From positions 1 to 28,076 of the forward strand of contig CAZDBA010000055.1 in the NCBI GenBank assembly GCA_964503615.1: DNA of 28,076 nt. Direction: 5' to 3'. The DNA is from CAZDBA01 sp964503615. Lineage in GTDB: Bacteria > Planctomycetota > Planctomycetia > Pirellulales > Pirellulaceae. A program made the position numbers and the translations under genes. Of the stretch, positions 8,227-15,367 are shown piece by piece (the stretch's first letter is position 1; each line of letters starts with the position of its first letter). The notes below the pieces were generated by a model. The model was not told where the DNA came from. It did not search any database and saw nothing but the letters and a program-made list of their open reading frames with translations.

Positions 8227-8588
8227 TCAGTTCCTTCTAAGGAGTTTTAGTAAGTTTTCAAATAAAGCCAGAACATTCAATGCTTGCTCCTGTTTAATTG
8301 TACACATTGATCAGACTGGATAAAAACTCGGTCAACTCTGACAATCGTTGCTAACCCACATTTTTGTGGAGTTTAGTCGCGTAAAATAGATAACGAGACT
8401 GCTGGCGAATTTGCGAGACCAACTACCATAGTTGATTCCGGAAAATTACCGCGTTAGTCTATCGAGATAGAATCCGTCCTTTTTTCGTGGAAAACGCTCT
8501 TTTTAGAGAATATTCCGACCGAAAAAGCATTTAGACTGGGGCGAGCCGATTTCGCCGTCACTTTTAAACGACCCATGGGAGCACATTC
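8227..8588. other. Divergent intergenic region between apbE and the oxidoreductase gene
   Basis: No gene is seen in these 362 bases. They should hold the promoters of both flanking genes. Visible elements are a small CCACA/TGTGG hairpin (8356-8369), an AT-rich TAAAAT at 8382-8387, and a 14-bp inverted repeat TCTATC-GA-GATAGA at 8458-8471 overlapping a TAGAAT. A Shine-Dalgarno GGGAG (8577-8581) precedes the GTG start at 8589. No promoter could be assigned with confidence. Confidence 0.5.
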
Positions 8589-9959
8589 GTGTCCAAAAAA
8601 GAAACATCCTCTGACCGTCGAACATTTCTTCAAAATAGTTCCAAAATCGTCGCCGCAGCATCGGTTGCCGGCGCGATCTCGACGCCCAATCTTGCAGTCG
8701 CACGCGGAGCCAACTTAATTGGTTCGGACACGATCAAAATCGGTGTCATTGGATGCGGTGGTCGAGGTCAGGGTGCGGCGATCAACTGCATGAAAACGGA
8801 CAGCGGAAACGTTGAGCTGACTTCGATGGGCGATGTATTCGAAGATCGTTTGCAGAAAGCTTACAAGAATGTTTCAAAGAAACAGAAAGACAAAGTAAAC
8901 GTCGCGCCGAAAAACATGCACACCGGCTTTGATGCTTTCCAAGGCGTATTAAATGATGACGTCGATCTTGTCATTTTGGCAACACCACCGGGCTTTCGCC
9001 CACTTCACTTGGAAGCGGCTGTGAATGCTGGCAAGCACGTGTTCATGGAGAAACCAGTGGCGGTTGATGCTCCTGGAGTTCGCCGTGTTCTCAAAGCATC
9101 CAAGCTGGCCAAGCAGAAAGGTTTGGCCGTCGCGGTTGGATTGCAACGTCGCCATGAGCGGCACTATCGTCAGACGATCGAGCAGCTTCAGAATAAAATT
9201 ATTGGTGACATCGTTTTGGCTCGCGTCTATTGGAACGGCGACGGAGTTTGGACCCGACCGCGCGTAGCAGGAGAAGCTGAACTCACGTATCAAATGAAAA
9301 ACTGGTACTACTTTAACTGGTTGTGTGGTGATCATATCGCCGAACAACACATCCACAACATTGACGTGATCAATTGGTTGATGAAAGGTTATCCTGTTTC
9401 TGCACAAGGCCAAGGTGGCCGCGAAGTGCGAACCGGACCCGACACTGGCGAGATTTTCGATCACCACATTGTTGAGTTCACATACGAGAACGGCACCAAG
9501 ATGTTTTCACAGTGTCGCCACATTCCCGAATGCTGGAGAAGCGTTTCCGAACACTGCCATGGAACAAAAGGTTCAGCAAATATTTCAGCCGGACGAATCT
9601 ATGATGCCAGTGGCAAAGAGATCTGGCAAGCGGATGGCAAAAAAGGTGGGCACCAACAGGAGCAAACCGATCTGTTCGCCGATCTTCGCAACGGCATCAT
9701 CGCCGAAGAAGGTGAATACGGCGCCTTGAGTACCATGACATCTATCTTTGGACGAATGGCTACCTATTCAGGTAAAGAGATCTTCTGGGAAGATGCGTTC
9801 AACTCGAACATAACATTGGCCAACGTCGATGATATGGCAGACATGCAAGACAATCCTCCTGTCAAACCTATCGGACCCGACGAATACGCGACTCCAACAC
9901 CAGGCGCTGGCTGGAAGAAGATCCTCGATTGGAAAACAGGTAGAAAAAAGCGTCGCTAA
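8589..9959 (+). CDS. Tat-exported Gfo/Idh/MocA family oxidoreductase
   Basis: NAD(P)-dependent sugar or cyclitol oxidoreductase family, 456 residues. The N-terminus has a twin-arginine signal (S-S-D-R-R-T-F-L-Q, Arg10-Arg11, then a hydrophobic A-A-A-S-V-A-G-A stretch), so the folded enzyme is probably exported with its cofactor. The Rossmann dinucleotide motif GVIGCGGRGQG is at 52-62 and the family E-K-P motif at 154-156. CGDHIAEQHIHNIDVINWL marks the C-terminal substrate domain seen in planctomycete members. Substrate cannot be read from sequence. The start is a GTG at 8589 preceded by GGGAG. Relatives in this family act with DUF1080 enzymes in 3-keto-glycoside chemistry, and a DUF1080 gene is at 17028-17861, but the two are not in one operon. 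Transcription probably ends near the repeat and hairpin downstream. Confidence 0.9.
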   Translation: MSKKETSSDRRTFLQNSSKIVAAASVAGAISTPNLAVARGANLIGSDTIKIGVIGCGGRGQGAAINCMKTDSGNVELTSMGDVFEDRLQKAYKNVSKKQKDKVNVAPKNMHTGFDAFQGVLNDDVDLVILATPPGFRPLHLEAAVNAGKHVFMEKPVAVDAPGVRRVLKASKLAKQKGLAVAVGLQRRHERHYRQTIEQLQNKIIGDIVLARVYWNGDGVWTRPRVAGEAELTYQMKNWYYFNWLCGDHIAEQHIHNIDVINWLMKGYPVSAQGQGGREVRTGPDTGEIFDHHIVEFTYENGTKMFSQCRHIPECWRSVSEHCHGTKGSANISAGRIYDASGKEIWQADGKKGGHQQEQTDLFADLRNGIIAEEGEYGALSTMTSIFGRMATYSGKEIFWEDAFNSNITLANVDDMADMQDNPPVKPIGPDEYATPTPGAGWKKILDWKTGRKKRR

Positions 9960-9986
9960 GGAAACCCGACGCGTTTGCGAGGAAAC
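9960..9986 (+). repeat. Dispersed repeat copy B
   Basis: GGAAACCCGACGCGTT followed by TGCGAGGAAAC, beginning directly after the stop codon of the oxidoreductase (9957-9959). Same family as 56-83, 17843-17869 and 22505-22526. The 3'-abutting position matches copy C, which overlaps a stop codon. Confidence 0.75.
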
Positions 9987-10052
9987 TATTATTCGGTGGG
10001 CGAAAGTGTGCATTGCACTCAATTCGCCTGCCGTTTTTTTGTTGTGAGCGCG

Positions 10053-10080
10053 CTGCCCGCCGTCCTGGTCCGGCGGGCAG
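10053..10080 (+). terminator. GC-rich hairpin downstream of the oxidoreductase
   Basis: A perfect 10-bp stem, CTGCCCGCCG (10053-10062) and CGGCGGGCAG (10071-10080), with an 8-base loop. A T-run (10034-10040) lies before the stem rather than after it, so this is not a textbook intrinsic terminator. It may stabilise or end transcripts between the convergent genes at 9959 and 10245. A weaker TTCTAGA/TCTAGAA repeat (10226-10250) overlaps the stop codon of the sigma gene. Confidence 0.4.
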
Positions 10081-10244
10081 TGATTCTGCCTGCGTTCCCC
10101 TTCGCGCTACTGGAGTTGGTTAGTTTGATGGAACGAACAAACCTTAAGCCAACTGCGAAGCGTTTTTGCCAAAGGACTACCGAGCTTTGGCAAGTCTGGG
10201 AAACGAGTACTGGAAAGTTTTGAAATTCTAGAGAGCGGGACGAT

Positions 10245-11165
10245 CTAGAACGGCATCAAAATTTCCATGTCGTGAGGGTCACGCAACCCATCACCTAACT
10301 TTTTGAGTGCCTCAGTTTCTATCTGACGAACTCGCTCACGTGTCAGCCCCAACCGTTCGCCGATCTCTTTCAACGTATGTGGCTCGTTGTTCTCCAAACC
10401 AAAGCGATACTTAAGCACCTTTTGCTCACGCTCTTCGAGTCCTTCCATCATCTCAAGGACTTTTTCCATCACATCGTTTTCCAACATCGTGTCGTCAGGC
10501 GTACGGACTCGATCATCCATGACCATCTCGCCAAGCGACCAGCCGGAATCGGCCTGTTCAGTTTGCGGTGTCGAATTGTAAATCTGAATCGCTTTTTTGA
10601 TGATGGGAAGCTTCCGTTTCGGCAACCCCAGCAGTCTTGCGATCTCTTCGGGAGTTGGGACCCTGCGCAATTCGTCGGTCAAACGAACGGTGGCTCGTCG
10701 CCACTTGTTCAGTAATTCAACCATATATGCAGGAATTCGAATCGTTTTGGCACTATTGATCAAAGCTCGTTTGATCGATTGCTTGATCCAGTAACTGGCA
10801 TAGGTACTGAACCGGGTACCCATGGTTGGATCAAAACCTTCAACGGCTCGCAACAGCCCGAGGTTTCCTTCTTCGATTAAATCCTGCAGTCCCAACCCCT
10901 TGCCTGAGTAGCCCCGAGCGATGTTCACGACCAGCCTCAAGTTGGCACGGACCATCCGGTCGCGAGCTCGAACGTCGCCTTTGGCAATCGCCCTAGCAAG
11001 CTCTTTCTCTTCATCTGCGTTCAACAATGCGGTTTCGTTGATCTCTCTAAGGTAGGTTTCGAGAGGTGTTTGGAGATTCGACGTTGAAGTCTTTCTAGCT
11101 GCCTTTTTGAGATCCATAACTTCATGGTTGGCAAAGTCTTCTTTGGGTGCGTCGTCGACGTTCAT
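10245..11165 (-). CDS. RNA polymerase sigma factor, RpoD/SigA-like without region 1.1
   Basis: Sigma-70 family factor that directs RNA polymerase to promoters. The 306-residue protein has a charged leader (1-30), region 1.2 (about 32-62; TPLETYLREINETALLNADEE), region 2 (about 66-136; DLIEEGNLGLLRAVEGFDP and FSTYASYWIKQSIKRA, the -10 recognition and melting helices), region 3 (about 145-220) and region 4 (about 232-293). The -35 helix-turn-helix in region 4 is TLKEIGERLGLTRERVRQIE at 264-283. Lack of region 1.1 and of the large non-conserved insert makes it shorter than a typical primary sigma. It could be a group 2 (non-essential) factor or a lineage-specific primary factor. The ATG at 11165 has AAGGA upstream. 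It is transcribed divergently from the pseudo-receiver gene. Confidence 0.9.
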   Translation of the reverse strand: MNVDDAPKEDFANHEVMDLKKAARKTSTSNLQTPLETYLREINETALLNADEEKELARAIAKGDVRARDRMVRANLRLVVNIARGYSGKGLGLQDLIEEGNLGLLRAVEGFDPTMGTRFSTYASYWIKQSIKRALINSAKTIRIPAYMVELLNKWRRATVRLTDELRRVPTPEEIARLLGLPKRKLPIIKKAIQIYNSTPQTEQADSGWSLGEMVMDDRVRTPDDTMLENDVMEKVLEMMEGLEEREQKVLKYRFGLENNEPHTLKEIGERLGLTRERVRQIETEALKKLGDGLRDPHDMEILMPF

Positions 11166-11511
11166 AAATGATCCTTAATCTGAGAGCTTACAGAAGTGCT
11201 ATCGTCAAACTGCAAGCACTTCCTGCAAGATTGGTAAAGCTTATCGATATACGCCGAGTGTGAGGCTCAAGATACTGGTAACGACCAAACCGATTACGCC
11301 GTTCCGGTTAGGCAATTCAGAAAAGCTATTCAGGAAGAACATCGTTAATGTCATGGCTGAAAAAGGCCTTACGCAAAGGCAGGGAGCGCATTGTTGCGTC
11401 CATCACCCTTCTCGCCCCCGTTAAAAGGTCCCCGTGCGTGATTGTTTGAGCTCAGATAGAATGTGCCTAAATCAAACGATCGATTGACTAATTCTAAAAA
11501 CTGGAGCTAAC
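11166..11511. other. Divergent intergenic region between sigma factor and pseudo-receiver genes
   Basis: No gene is seen in these 346 bases. They must contain the promoters of both genes. TAGAAT at 11457-11462 is a possible -10 for the rightward gene, without a convincing -35. GGAG at 11503-11506 is the ribosome binding site for the TTG start at 11512. Confidence 0.45.
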
Positions 11512-11892
11512 TTGACTCGCAAAGTTCTCGATGTCGGACAATGCAATGCCGACAATTCGCGCATCTCGGATCTACTTAAAAAGAACTTCCAGGTTGAGGT
11601 TCATCGCAGCCACTCTCACGACGAAGCGATCCAAGCCGCATCAAAGACGACTTATGACCTTGTGCTGGTCAACCGGCTTTTAGATGCCGACGGAACGCCC
11701 GGGATGGAGATACTGGCGTCGTTGAAAAAATCGCCTTCGACGGCCGATGTACCGGTGATGATCGTCTCGAACTTTCAGGAAACTCAGGACGAAGCGGTTG
11801 CCCATGGTGCGGTTGCTGGGTTCGGCAAAGCGGAACTTGATTCAGAAGAAACTCTTTCCAAGTTGGCACAGTATTTAACTGAGTCCAATTAA
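11512..11892 (+). CDS. Stand-alone receiver-like protein with lost phosphorylation site (pseudo-receiver)
   Basis: The 126-residue product has the alternating beta-alpha pattern and length of a CheY-type receiver domain with no output domain. The pocket is degenerate. The acidic pair expected after beta-1 is replaced (V-L-D-V-G-Q-C-N). The phospho-acceptor Asp after beta-3 is Asn (D-L-V-L-V-N-R-L-L-D-A-D-G). The beta-5 Lys is retained (G-F-G-K-A-E-L). Phosphorylation in the usual way is therefore unlikely, so it may act as a constitutive protein-interaction module. The start is TTG at 11512, supported by GGAG five bases upstream; an ATG start is not available near the beginning of the fold. 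The gene is monocistronic and followed by a long hairpin. Confidence 0.75.
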   Translation: MTRKVLDVGQCNADNSRISDLLKKNFQVEVHRSHSHDEAIQAASKTTYDLVLVNRLLDADGTPGMEILASLKKSPSTADVPVMIVSNFQETQDEAVAHGAVAGFGKAELDSEETLSKLAQYLTESN

Positions 11893-11913
11893 CCGAAAAG
11901 GGTACGAAGGAAA

Positions 11914-11983
11914 AAAACAGAGGCACAGAGGACACAGAGAAACTTCTAAACAGTTCTCTGTGACCTCCGTGCCTCTGTGTTTG
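11914..11983 (+). repeat. Long inverted repeat made of the CTCTGTG family (copy 2)
   Basis: The left arm (11915-11942, ACAGAGGCACAGAGGACA then CAGAGAAA) and right arm (11953-11982, TTCTCTGTGACCTCCG then TGCCTCTGTGTTT) are near-complementary over about 28-30 bases, with a short loop (about 11943-11952). It begins 23 bases after the stop codon of the pseudo-receiver gene, so it may end that transcript, although no U-run follows. Similar single arms are at 3118-3147 and 13479-13500. From memory, related sequences recur between genes in many environmental bacteria; this was not checked. Confidence 0.75.
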
Positions 11984-12005
11984 AATACCTCGCCGAACAA
12001 GCCTC

Positions 12006-12170
12006 AAAAATCCGGAGAACGTAAAATCCGGANNNNNNNNNNNNNNNNNNNNNNNNNNNNNNNNNNNNNNNNNNNNNNNNNNNNNNNNNNNNNNNNNNNN
12101 NNNNNNNNNNNNNNNNNNNNNNNNNNNNNNNNAACGTAAAATCCGGAAAACGTAGAATCCGGAAAACGTA
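12006..12170. repeat. 16-bp tandem repeat array (contains assembly gap)
   Basis: Units of AAACGTAAAATCCGGA, with small variants (first base G, or AGAATCC), flank the N block: about one and a half units to the left and two and a half to the right. Each unit contains two short palindromes, ACGT and TCCGGA. The array lies between the ends of two converging genes (11892 and 12182), immediately downstream of the dockerin gene. The real copy number is unknown. Confidence 0.8.
12033..12132. other. Assembly gap (100 N) within the 16-bp tandem array
   Basis: Exactly 100 Ns flanked on both sides by the same 16-bp repeat, so this is probably a placeholder for a collapsed array of unknown length. It is intergenic, so no reading frame constrains its size. 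Confidence 0.95.
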
Positions 12171-12181
12171 CGTATATTCGA

Positions 12182-13195
12182 CTAACCGGCGAGCAAAGCA
12201 ATAAAGGACGCGATGTCAGAGAAGTTGACTTCCCCGTCTTCATTGGTATCTGCCTCGGCTTGGAATTGGCTATTAGTAAGGAGGCCAATGAAGGGAGAAA
12301 TGTCAGCGAAGTCCACGTCCCCGTCCTGATTTACATCGCCAAGCAAAACGTTGATATCCGCAAGAATCTCAAGGTTAGAGACGGTGTAGAAACCCTCTAC
12401 ATTTGGATCGAGAGCGTTATCACGGAAAAGACCAAAGACAATCGTGTCGAAACTGTTAATCGCAATATTAGCCACCGAAGTGTCACCAACAGTCGGATTG
12501 ACTGGGTCGTAGGTAGCGGTTTGCTCTGGATAAACCACGTCACCATCTGCTTCGGTAACATTCAACACAGTTGTAAACGAATCACCCGCGTTACGAGTGA
12601 AAACAACGTTAAAGGAGAGGACGTTGTCGTCAACCAGTCCCATTTCAGTCGCCCCGTTACTTACCATTGGAGCCACGGCCGTTGAAGTAATCGTGCCACT
12701 GGCGTTAATCGCGTTGAGAAATTGACCACCGAATGGGTCGCCGGTTTCTCCATCGATGTTGTCAACAAAACGGGCCTGTGTGTAAGTTCCAGATCGAGGA
12801 CCAATGTCAAATGAGACCACTAAAAAACCTTGGTTCGTACTGGTGTCCAAGAGCGACATGCGAAAGTCGCGATCATTGTTTACAGCAGGATTGTCACCAA
12901 AAACGGTAACGTCAAAACTAACTTCAATCGTGTCACCTTCCTCAGTAAAAGGGAGGTCTCCCAATCCTTGATAGACACGGTGCCTCGCCGCATTTCGCAC
13001 AGCGAAGTTGTCGCCATCATCCAGAATCCCCGCGTCAACTGGAAACGCTGTAAACGTGTCACCAGAACCAGTGATACTACCAGCCCCCTCCTCTGACCAG
13101 TCTCCAAGTGGCACCGCAACCTGACCAACAACGCTCGTCGCACTAAAAGACAGACCGATAAACATTGCTGCCATCATGAACTTAAATAGTCTCAT
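12182..13195 (-). CDS. Secreted beta-sandwich-like protein with C-terminal dockerin-like EF-hand pair
   Basis: Exported protein, 337 residues from the ATG at 13195. This start was preferred over the ATG at 13219 because AGGAG (complement of 13201-13205) sits five bases upstream and it gives a compact signal peptide (M-R-L-F-K-F-M-M-A-A-M-F-I-G-L, cleavage near V-V-G-Q). Residues about 30-265 form a Gly/Asp/Thr-rich, strand-like domain (F-A-V-R-N-A-A-R-H and D-R-D-F-R-M-S-L-L-D-T) that resembles a laminin-G or concanavalin-like sandwich; this is inference. The C-terminus has two EF-hand-like repeats: GDVNQDGDVDFADISPFI and ADTNEDGEVNFSDIASFI, both keeping the Ca2+-ligand spacing. The module matches that of the 4743-5606 protein, but the N-terminal domains are not visibly similar. 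The transcript would run into the 16-bp tandem array. Confidence 0.8.
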   Translation of the reverse strand: MRLFKFMMAAMFIGLSFSATSVVGQVAVPLGDWSEEGAGSITGSGDTFTAFPVDAGILDDGDNFAVRNAARHRVYQGLGDLPFTEEGDTIEVSFDVTVFGDNPAVNNDRDFRMSLLDTSTNQGFLVVSFDIGPRSGTYTQARFVDNIDGETGDPFGGQFLNAINASGTITSTAVAPMVSNGATEMGLVDDNVLSFNVVFTRNAGDSFTTVLNVTEADGDVVYPEQTATYDPVNPTVGDTSVANIAINSFDTIVFGLFRDNALDPNVEGFYTVSNLEILADINVLLGDVNQDGDVDFADISPFIGLLTNSQFQAEADTNEDGEVNFSDIASFIALLAG

Positions 13196-13219
13196 CACTG
13201 CTCCTATAAAGAAAGTCAT

Positions 13220-13541
13220 CTGAAAATATCACTCCAATATGCTATCCTTCTTTCTGGCCCGCCTCAAGAAAATTAGCTGTTTTGTGTAACCATCTTTCAG
13301 ATTCGCTTCTATCTCGTTGAGACAAGTCGAAACAAACACTCATCAAAAAGCTGAAAATCAACGTCAGTGCGAGGTTGCGAGGTCGAGAAAGGGCGGATAA
13401 GCCGGTACGGCGAGCCGGTAGGGGCAAGCCGGCAGGTCAACACGAGCTACTGCAAATAGCTAACATGCCCTCGAGCAATTCTCTGTGATATCCATGCCTT
13501 GCAAGGTGTTTCTCCAATTGGAGCTCTAGCACTGGGAACCG
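13220..13541. other. Intergenic region with short GCCGG repeats and a decayed CTCTGTG copy
   Basis: No convincing gene in these 322 bases. Three direct copies of AGCCGG(T/C)A lie at 13400-13407, 13413-13420 and 13427-13434, 13-14 bases apart. A degenerate copy of the CTCTGTG family is at 13479-13500 (TTCTCTGTGATATCCATGCC). The right part is downstream of the twin receiver gene (stop at 13542), and the left part should hold the promoter of the dockerin gene. Confidence 0.55.
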
Positions 13542-14372
13542 CTAACCGCCGATTTCGAGTTCTTGGCTGATTCCCGATGCTTTGAGGATCGCCTGTTTGA
13601 GTTCGACAAGTTTAAATGGCTTTGAGATGATCGCGCCCACACCCATCTTCGTTAGATCTTGCACTTCGTCAGCTCGAGGAAAGCTGAGCGTTAGAACAAG
13701 GGGGCGCTGACCCAAAGTCGAAAATAGCCAGCGGATTCGATTCTCCAAATTACTGGAGAGCGAATCGTCATCAAGAATGATCAAGTTGATCAGTGACTTG
13801 GCTTCACCGTCCCAGGTCGTTCTTTCGATCCAGCATGTCTGGATACCAAATGCGCTTAGCGAGTCTGAAATCATCTCGTATTGCATATCGGTCCAAGCAG
13901 AAACACCAATCAGTCCTTTAAACGGTTGACCTGCGAACGTTGCCTCCTCAATCGTGGCGATTCGGTCCGCGGCTGTGGCTGTTTTAGGAAGCTGCCATTC
14001 ATGGATCTTGTTGTGCGACAAAGCAGATACAAAACGATCGAATTCGCCCTGCCACTGATGCCAGTATATACGGGGCACTCCCGGCCATGGCTCGCCACTA
14101 CGCGCTTCGCCTTCGCACCAACTGCCCAGCAAAGCAACGGTGGCTGTGTTGGGATAGACCGATTGAAGATGGTCAACTGATTCCTTGGCAACAGTGTCTC
14201 TTCGCGCTTGCGTGATGACGATCAGATCGTACTCTTGCTCTCCGGTGAGCGTAGTGATCTTGTCGACCGGAAAAAGAGTGACCGTTGCCGAACTGTTGGA
14301 CGATAACAATCCTGAAAAATCGGAGTGCCAATACTGACCGGTTACGAGAACTCTTAAATTGTCGATACTCAT
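13542..14372 (-). CDS. Twin receiver-like protein with degenerate phosphorylation sites
   Basis: The 276-residue product appears to contain two receiver-like folds. The first (about 1-120) starts N-L-R-V-L-V-T-G-Q-Y and has D-L-I-V-I-T-Q where the phospho-acceptor should be, so it is dead. The second (about 150-276) starts F-K-G-L-I-G-V-S-A-W, has D-D-D at the expected beta-3 end (L-I-I-L-D-D-D) and a well-kept beta-5/alpha-5 signature I-I-S-K-P-F-K-L-V-E-L-K-Q-A-I, but lacks the beta-1 acidic pair. A Trp-rich link (G-S-W-C-E-G-E, P-R-I-Y-W-H-Q-W) joins them. There is no output domain. GGAG precedes the ATG at 14372. It lies 31 bases downstream of the HTH-EIIA gene on the same strand, so the two are probably co-transcribed. 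Function is unknown; a scaffold or interaction role is inferred. Confidence 0.7.
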   Translation of the reverse strand: MSIDNLRVLVTGQYWHSDFSGLLSSNSSATVTLFPVDKITTLTGEQEYDLIVITQARRDTVAKESVDHLQSVYPNTATVALLGSWCEGEARSGEPWPGVPRIYWHQWQGEFDRFVSALSHNKIHEWQLPKTATAADRIATIEEATFAGQPFKGLIGVSAWTDMQYEMISDSLSAFGIQTCWIERTTWDGEAKSLINLIILDDDSLSSNLENRIRWLFSTLGQRPLVLTLSFPRADEVQDLTKMGVGAIISKPFKLVELKQAILKASGISQELEIGG

Positions 14373-14403
14373 TATCGTTTCTCCAAGTTTCGTTGGTCAA
14401 ACT

Positions 14404-15114
14404 TTATCGCAACAGTTCCTCTGCTTCTGCGATACAAGTTCGAATCTCTACGCTGTTTTCCGTCTCTCTAATTTTATCAAGTAACGTTGTCTGGCCAACC
14501 AGTCGACTGAGTCGTGCCAAGATCCTCAAGTGACTTGCCTCGTCGCGAGAACAGATCAAAAAGAAGACGTCCGTTAGGGTTCCGCGCGGTCCACCGAATG
14601 GAATTCCCGAAGTTGTTATTCCCAGAGCAAGAAACGAATCTTCCATGACACTTGGCATCGGACGACGCGGGTGGAGCAGTGCGACCCCATTTTCCAAAGC
14701 GGTAGGATGTAATTGTTCCCGAGCCCGGATCGCCTCTTTCATTTTGACGGGATCCCACAGTCGACCTGCGTTGGCCGCCAACTCGGACATATTTTCGATC
14801 ACACTGGATTTGGTTCGAGCCAACAGAGGGGCTTGAATCAGTTCCGGTTCCAACAGCCCTGAAATGCTCAGATCGGGCGTCTGCTGCCGCTTTGCATCGA
14901 CATCGAGAACTTGCTCAACCTGTTTCAATTCGGTTTCGTCGGAGAGCCCGATTCGATCTTCGAACCAGTGGTGGATTTCAGCGCGGGAAAATCTCCAGCG
15001 ATCGTTAATTCTTCGTCCAGGGAGCTTGCCACGATTCGCCATCTTGCGAACCTGGTCCGGTGTCAAGTGGAGATAGGTTGCCAGCGATTCGGCGTCAAAA
15101 TCTTCGTCTGCCAT
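14404..15114 (-). CDS. HTH DNA-binding domain fused to PTS EIIA (PtsN-like) domain
   Basis: Probable phosphorylation-responsive regulator, 236 residues. Residues about 8-52 form an excisionase/MerR-type helix-turn-helix (S-L-A-T-Y-L-H-L-T-P-D-Q-V-R-K-M, then G-K-L-P-G-R-R-I-N-D-R-W-R-F). A linker (about 55-95) follows. Residues about 95-236 resemble a PTS EIIA type-2 domain of the nitrogen-PTS kind. The phospho-accepting His is expected at His148 in ENGVALLHPRRP, aligned with G-I-A-I-P-H of PtsN, and D-V-F-F-L-I-C-S then H-L-R-I-L-A-R-L-S-R-L match the rest. No EI, HPr, EIIB or EIIC is in the window. It is the first gene of a pair with the twin receiver-like gene. No strong ribosome binding site is visible before the ATG at 15114. 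Confidence 0.85.
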   Translation of the reverse strand: MADEDFDAESLATYLHLTPDQVRKMANRGKLPGRRINDRWRFSRAEIHHWFEDRIGLSDETELKQVEQVLDVDAKRQQTPDLSISGLLEPELIQAPLLARTKSSVIENMSELAANAGRLWDPVKMKEAIRAREQLHPTALENGVALLHPRRPMPSVMEDSFLALGITTSGIPFGGPRGTLTDVFFLICSRDEASHLRILARLSRLVGQTTLLDKIRETENSVEIRTCIAEAEELLR

Positions 15115-15285
15115 GCACTTAACGCTACGTGTCTGATTGGGCGGATATTACAGTGGTTTCCTTAATGCAATATCATGTCGAAAAATGAAAGCATAGGCTA
15201 TAGCAAACTTGAAAACAGTTCTGGCTGAGCACAATTCGTTCGATTCGTATTGACGGATAAGCTGTGATGAAGAGAATCATCTTCC

Positions 15286-15327
15286 GTTGGCAAGGAAGCC
15301 AACACAGTCGCTCAAGAAGGAGCGACT
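15286..15327 (+). promoter_or_regulatory. Two tandem hairpins in the leader of the Mur ligase gene
   Basis: Hairpin 1: GTTGGC (15286-15291) and GCCAAC (15298-15303), loop AAGGAA. It can alternatively pair CTTCC (15281-15285) with GGAAG (15294-15298). Hairpin 2: AGTCGCTC (15306-15313) and GAGCGACT (15320-15327), loop AAGAAG; its arms resemble those of the hairpin at 274-307. There is no U-run. A TTGACG (15250-15255) with GAGAAT 16 bases on (15272-15277) is a possible promoter, which would place both hairpins in the 5' leader. AAGGAGG (15356-15362) is the ribosome binding site. Confidence 0.45.
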
Positions 15328-15367
15328 AGAGGTGTCGTTAATGACTCGACCGGGCAAGGAGGCCTGA

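Noticed and set aside
9975..10223. 82-codon frame after the oxidoreductase
   Set aside because: It is built from repeat copy B and the GC-rich hairpin and has no family features.
12006..12170. Possible CRISPR array
   Set aside because: The 16-bp units are directly adjacent with no spacers, and there are no cas genes.
13242..13427. 61-codon minus-strand frame in the intergenic region
   Set aside because: It is Arg-rich, crosses the short GCCGG repeats and lacks a ribosome binding site.
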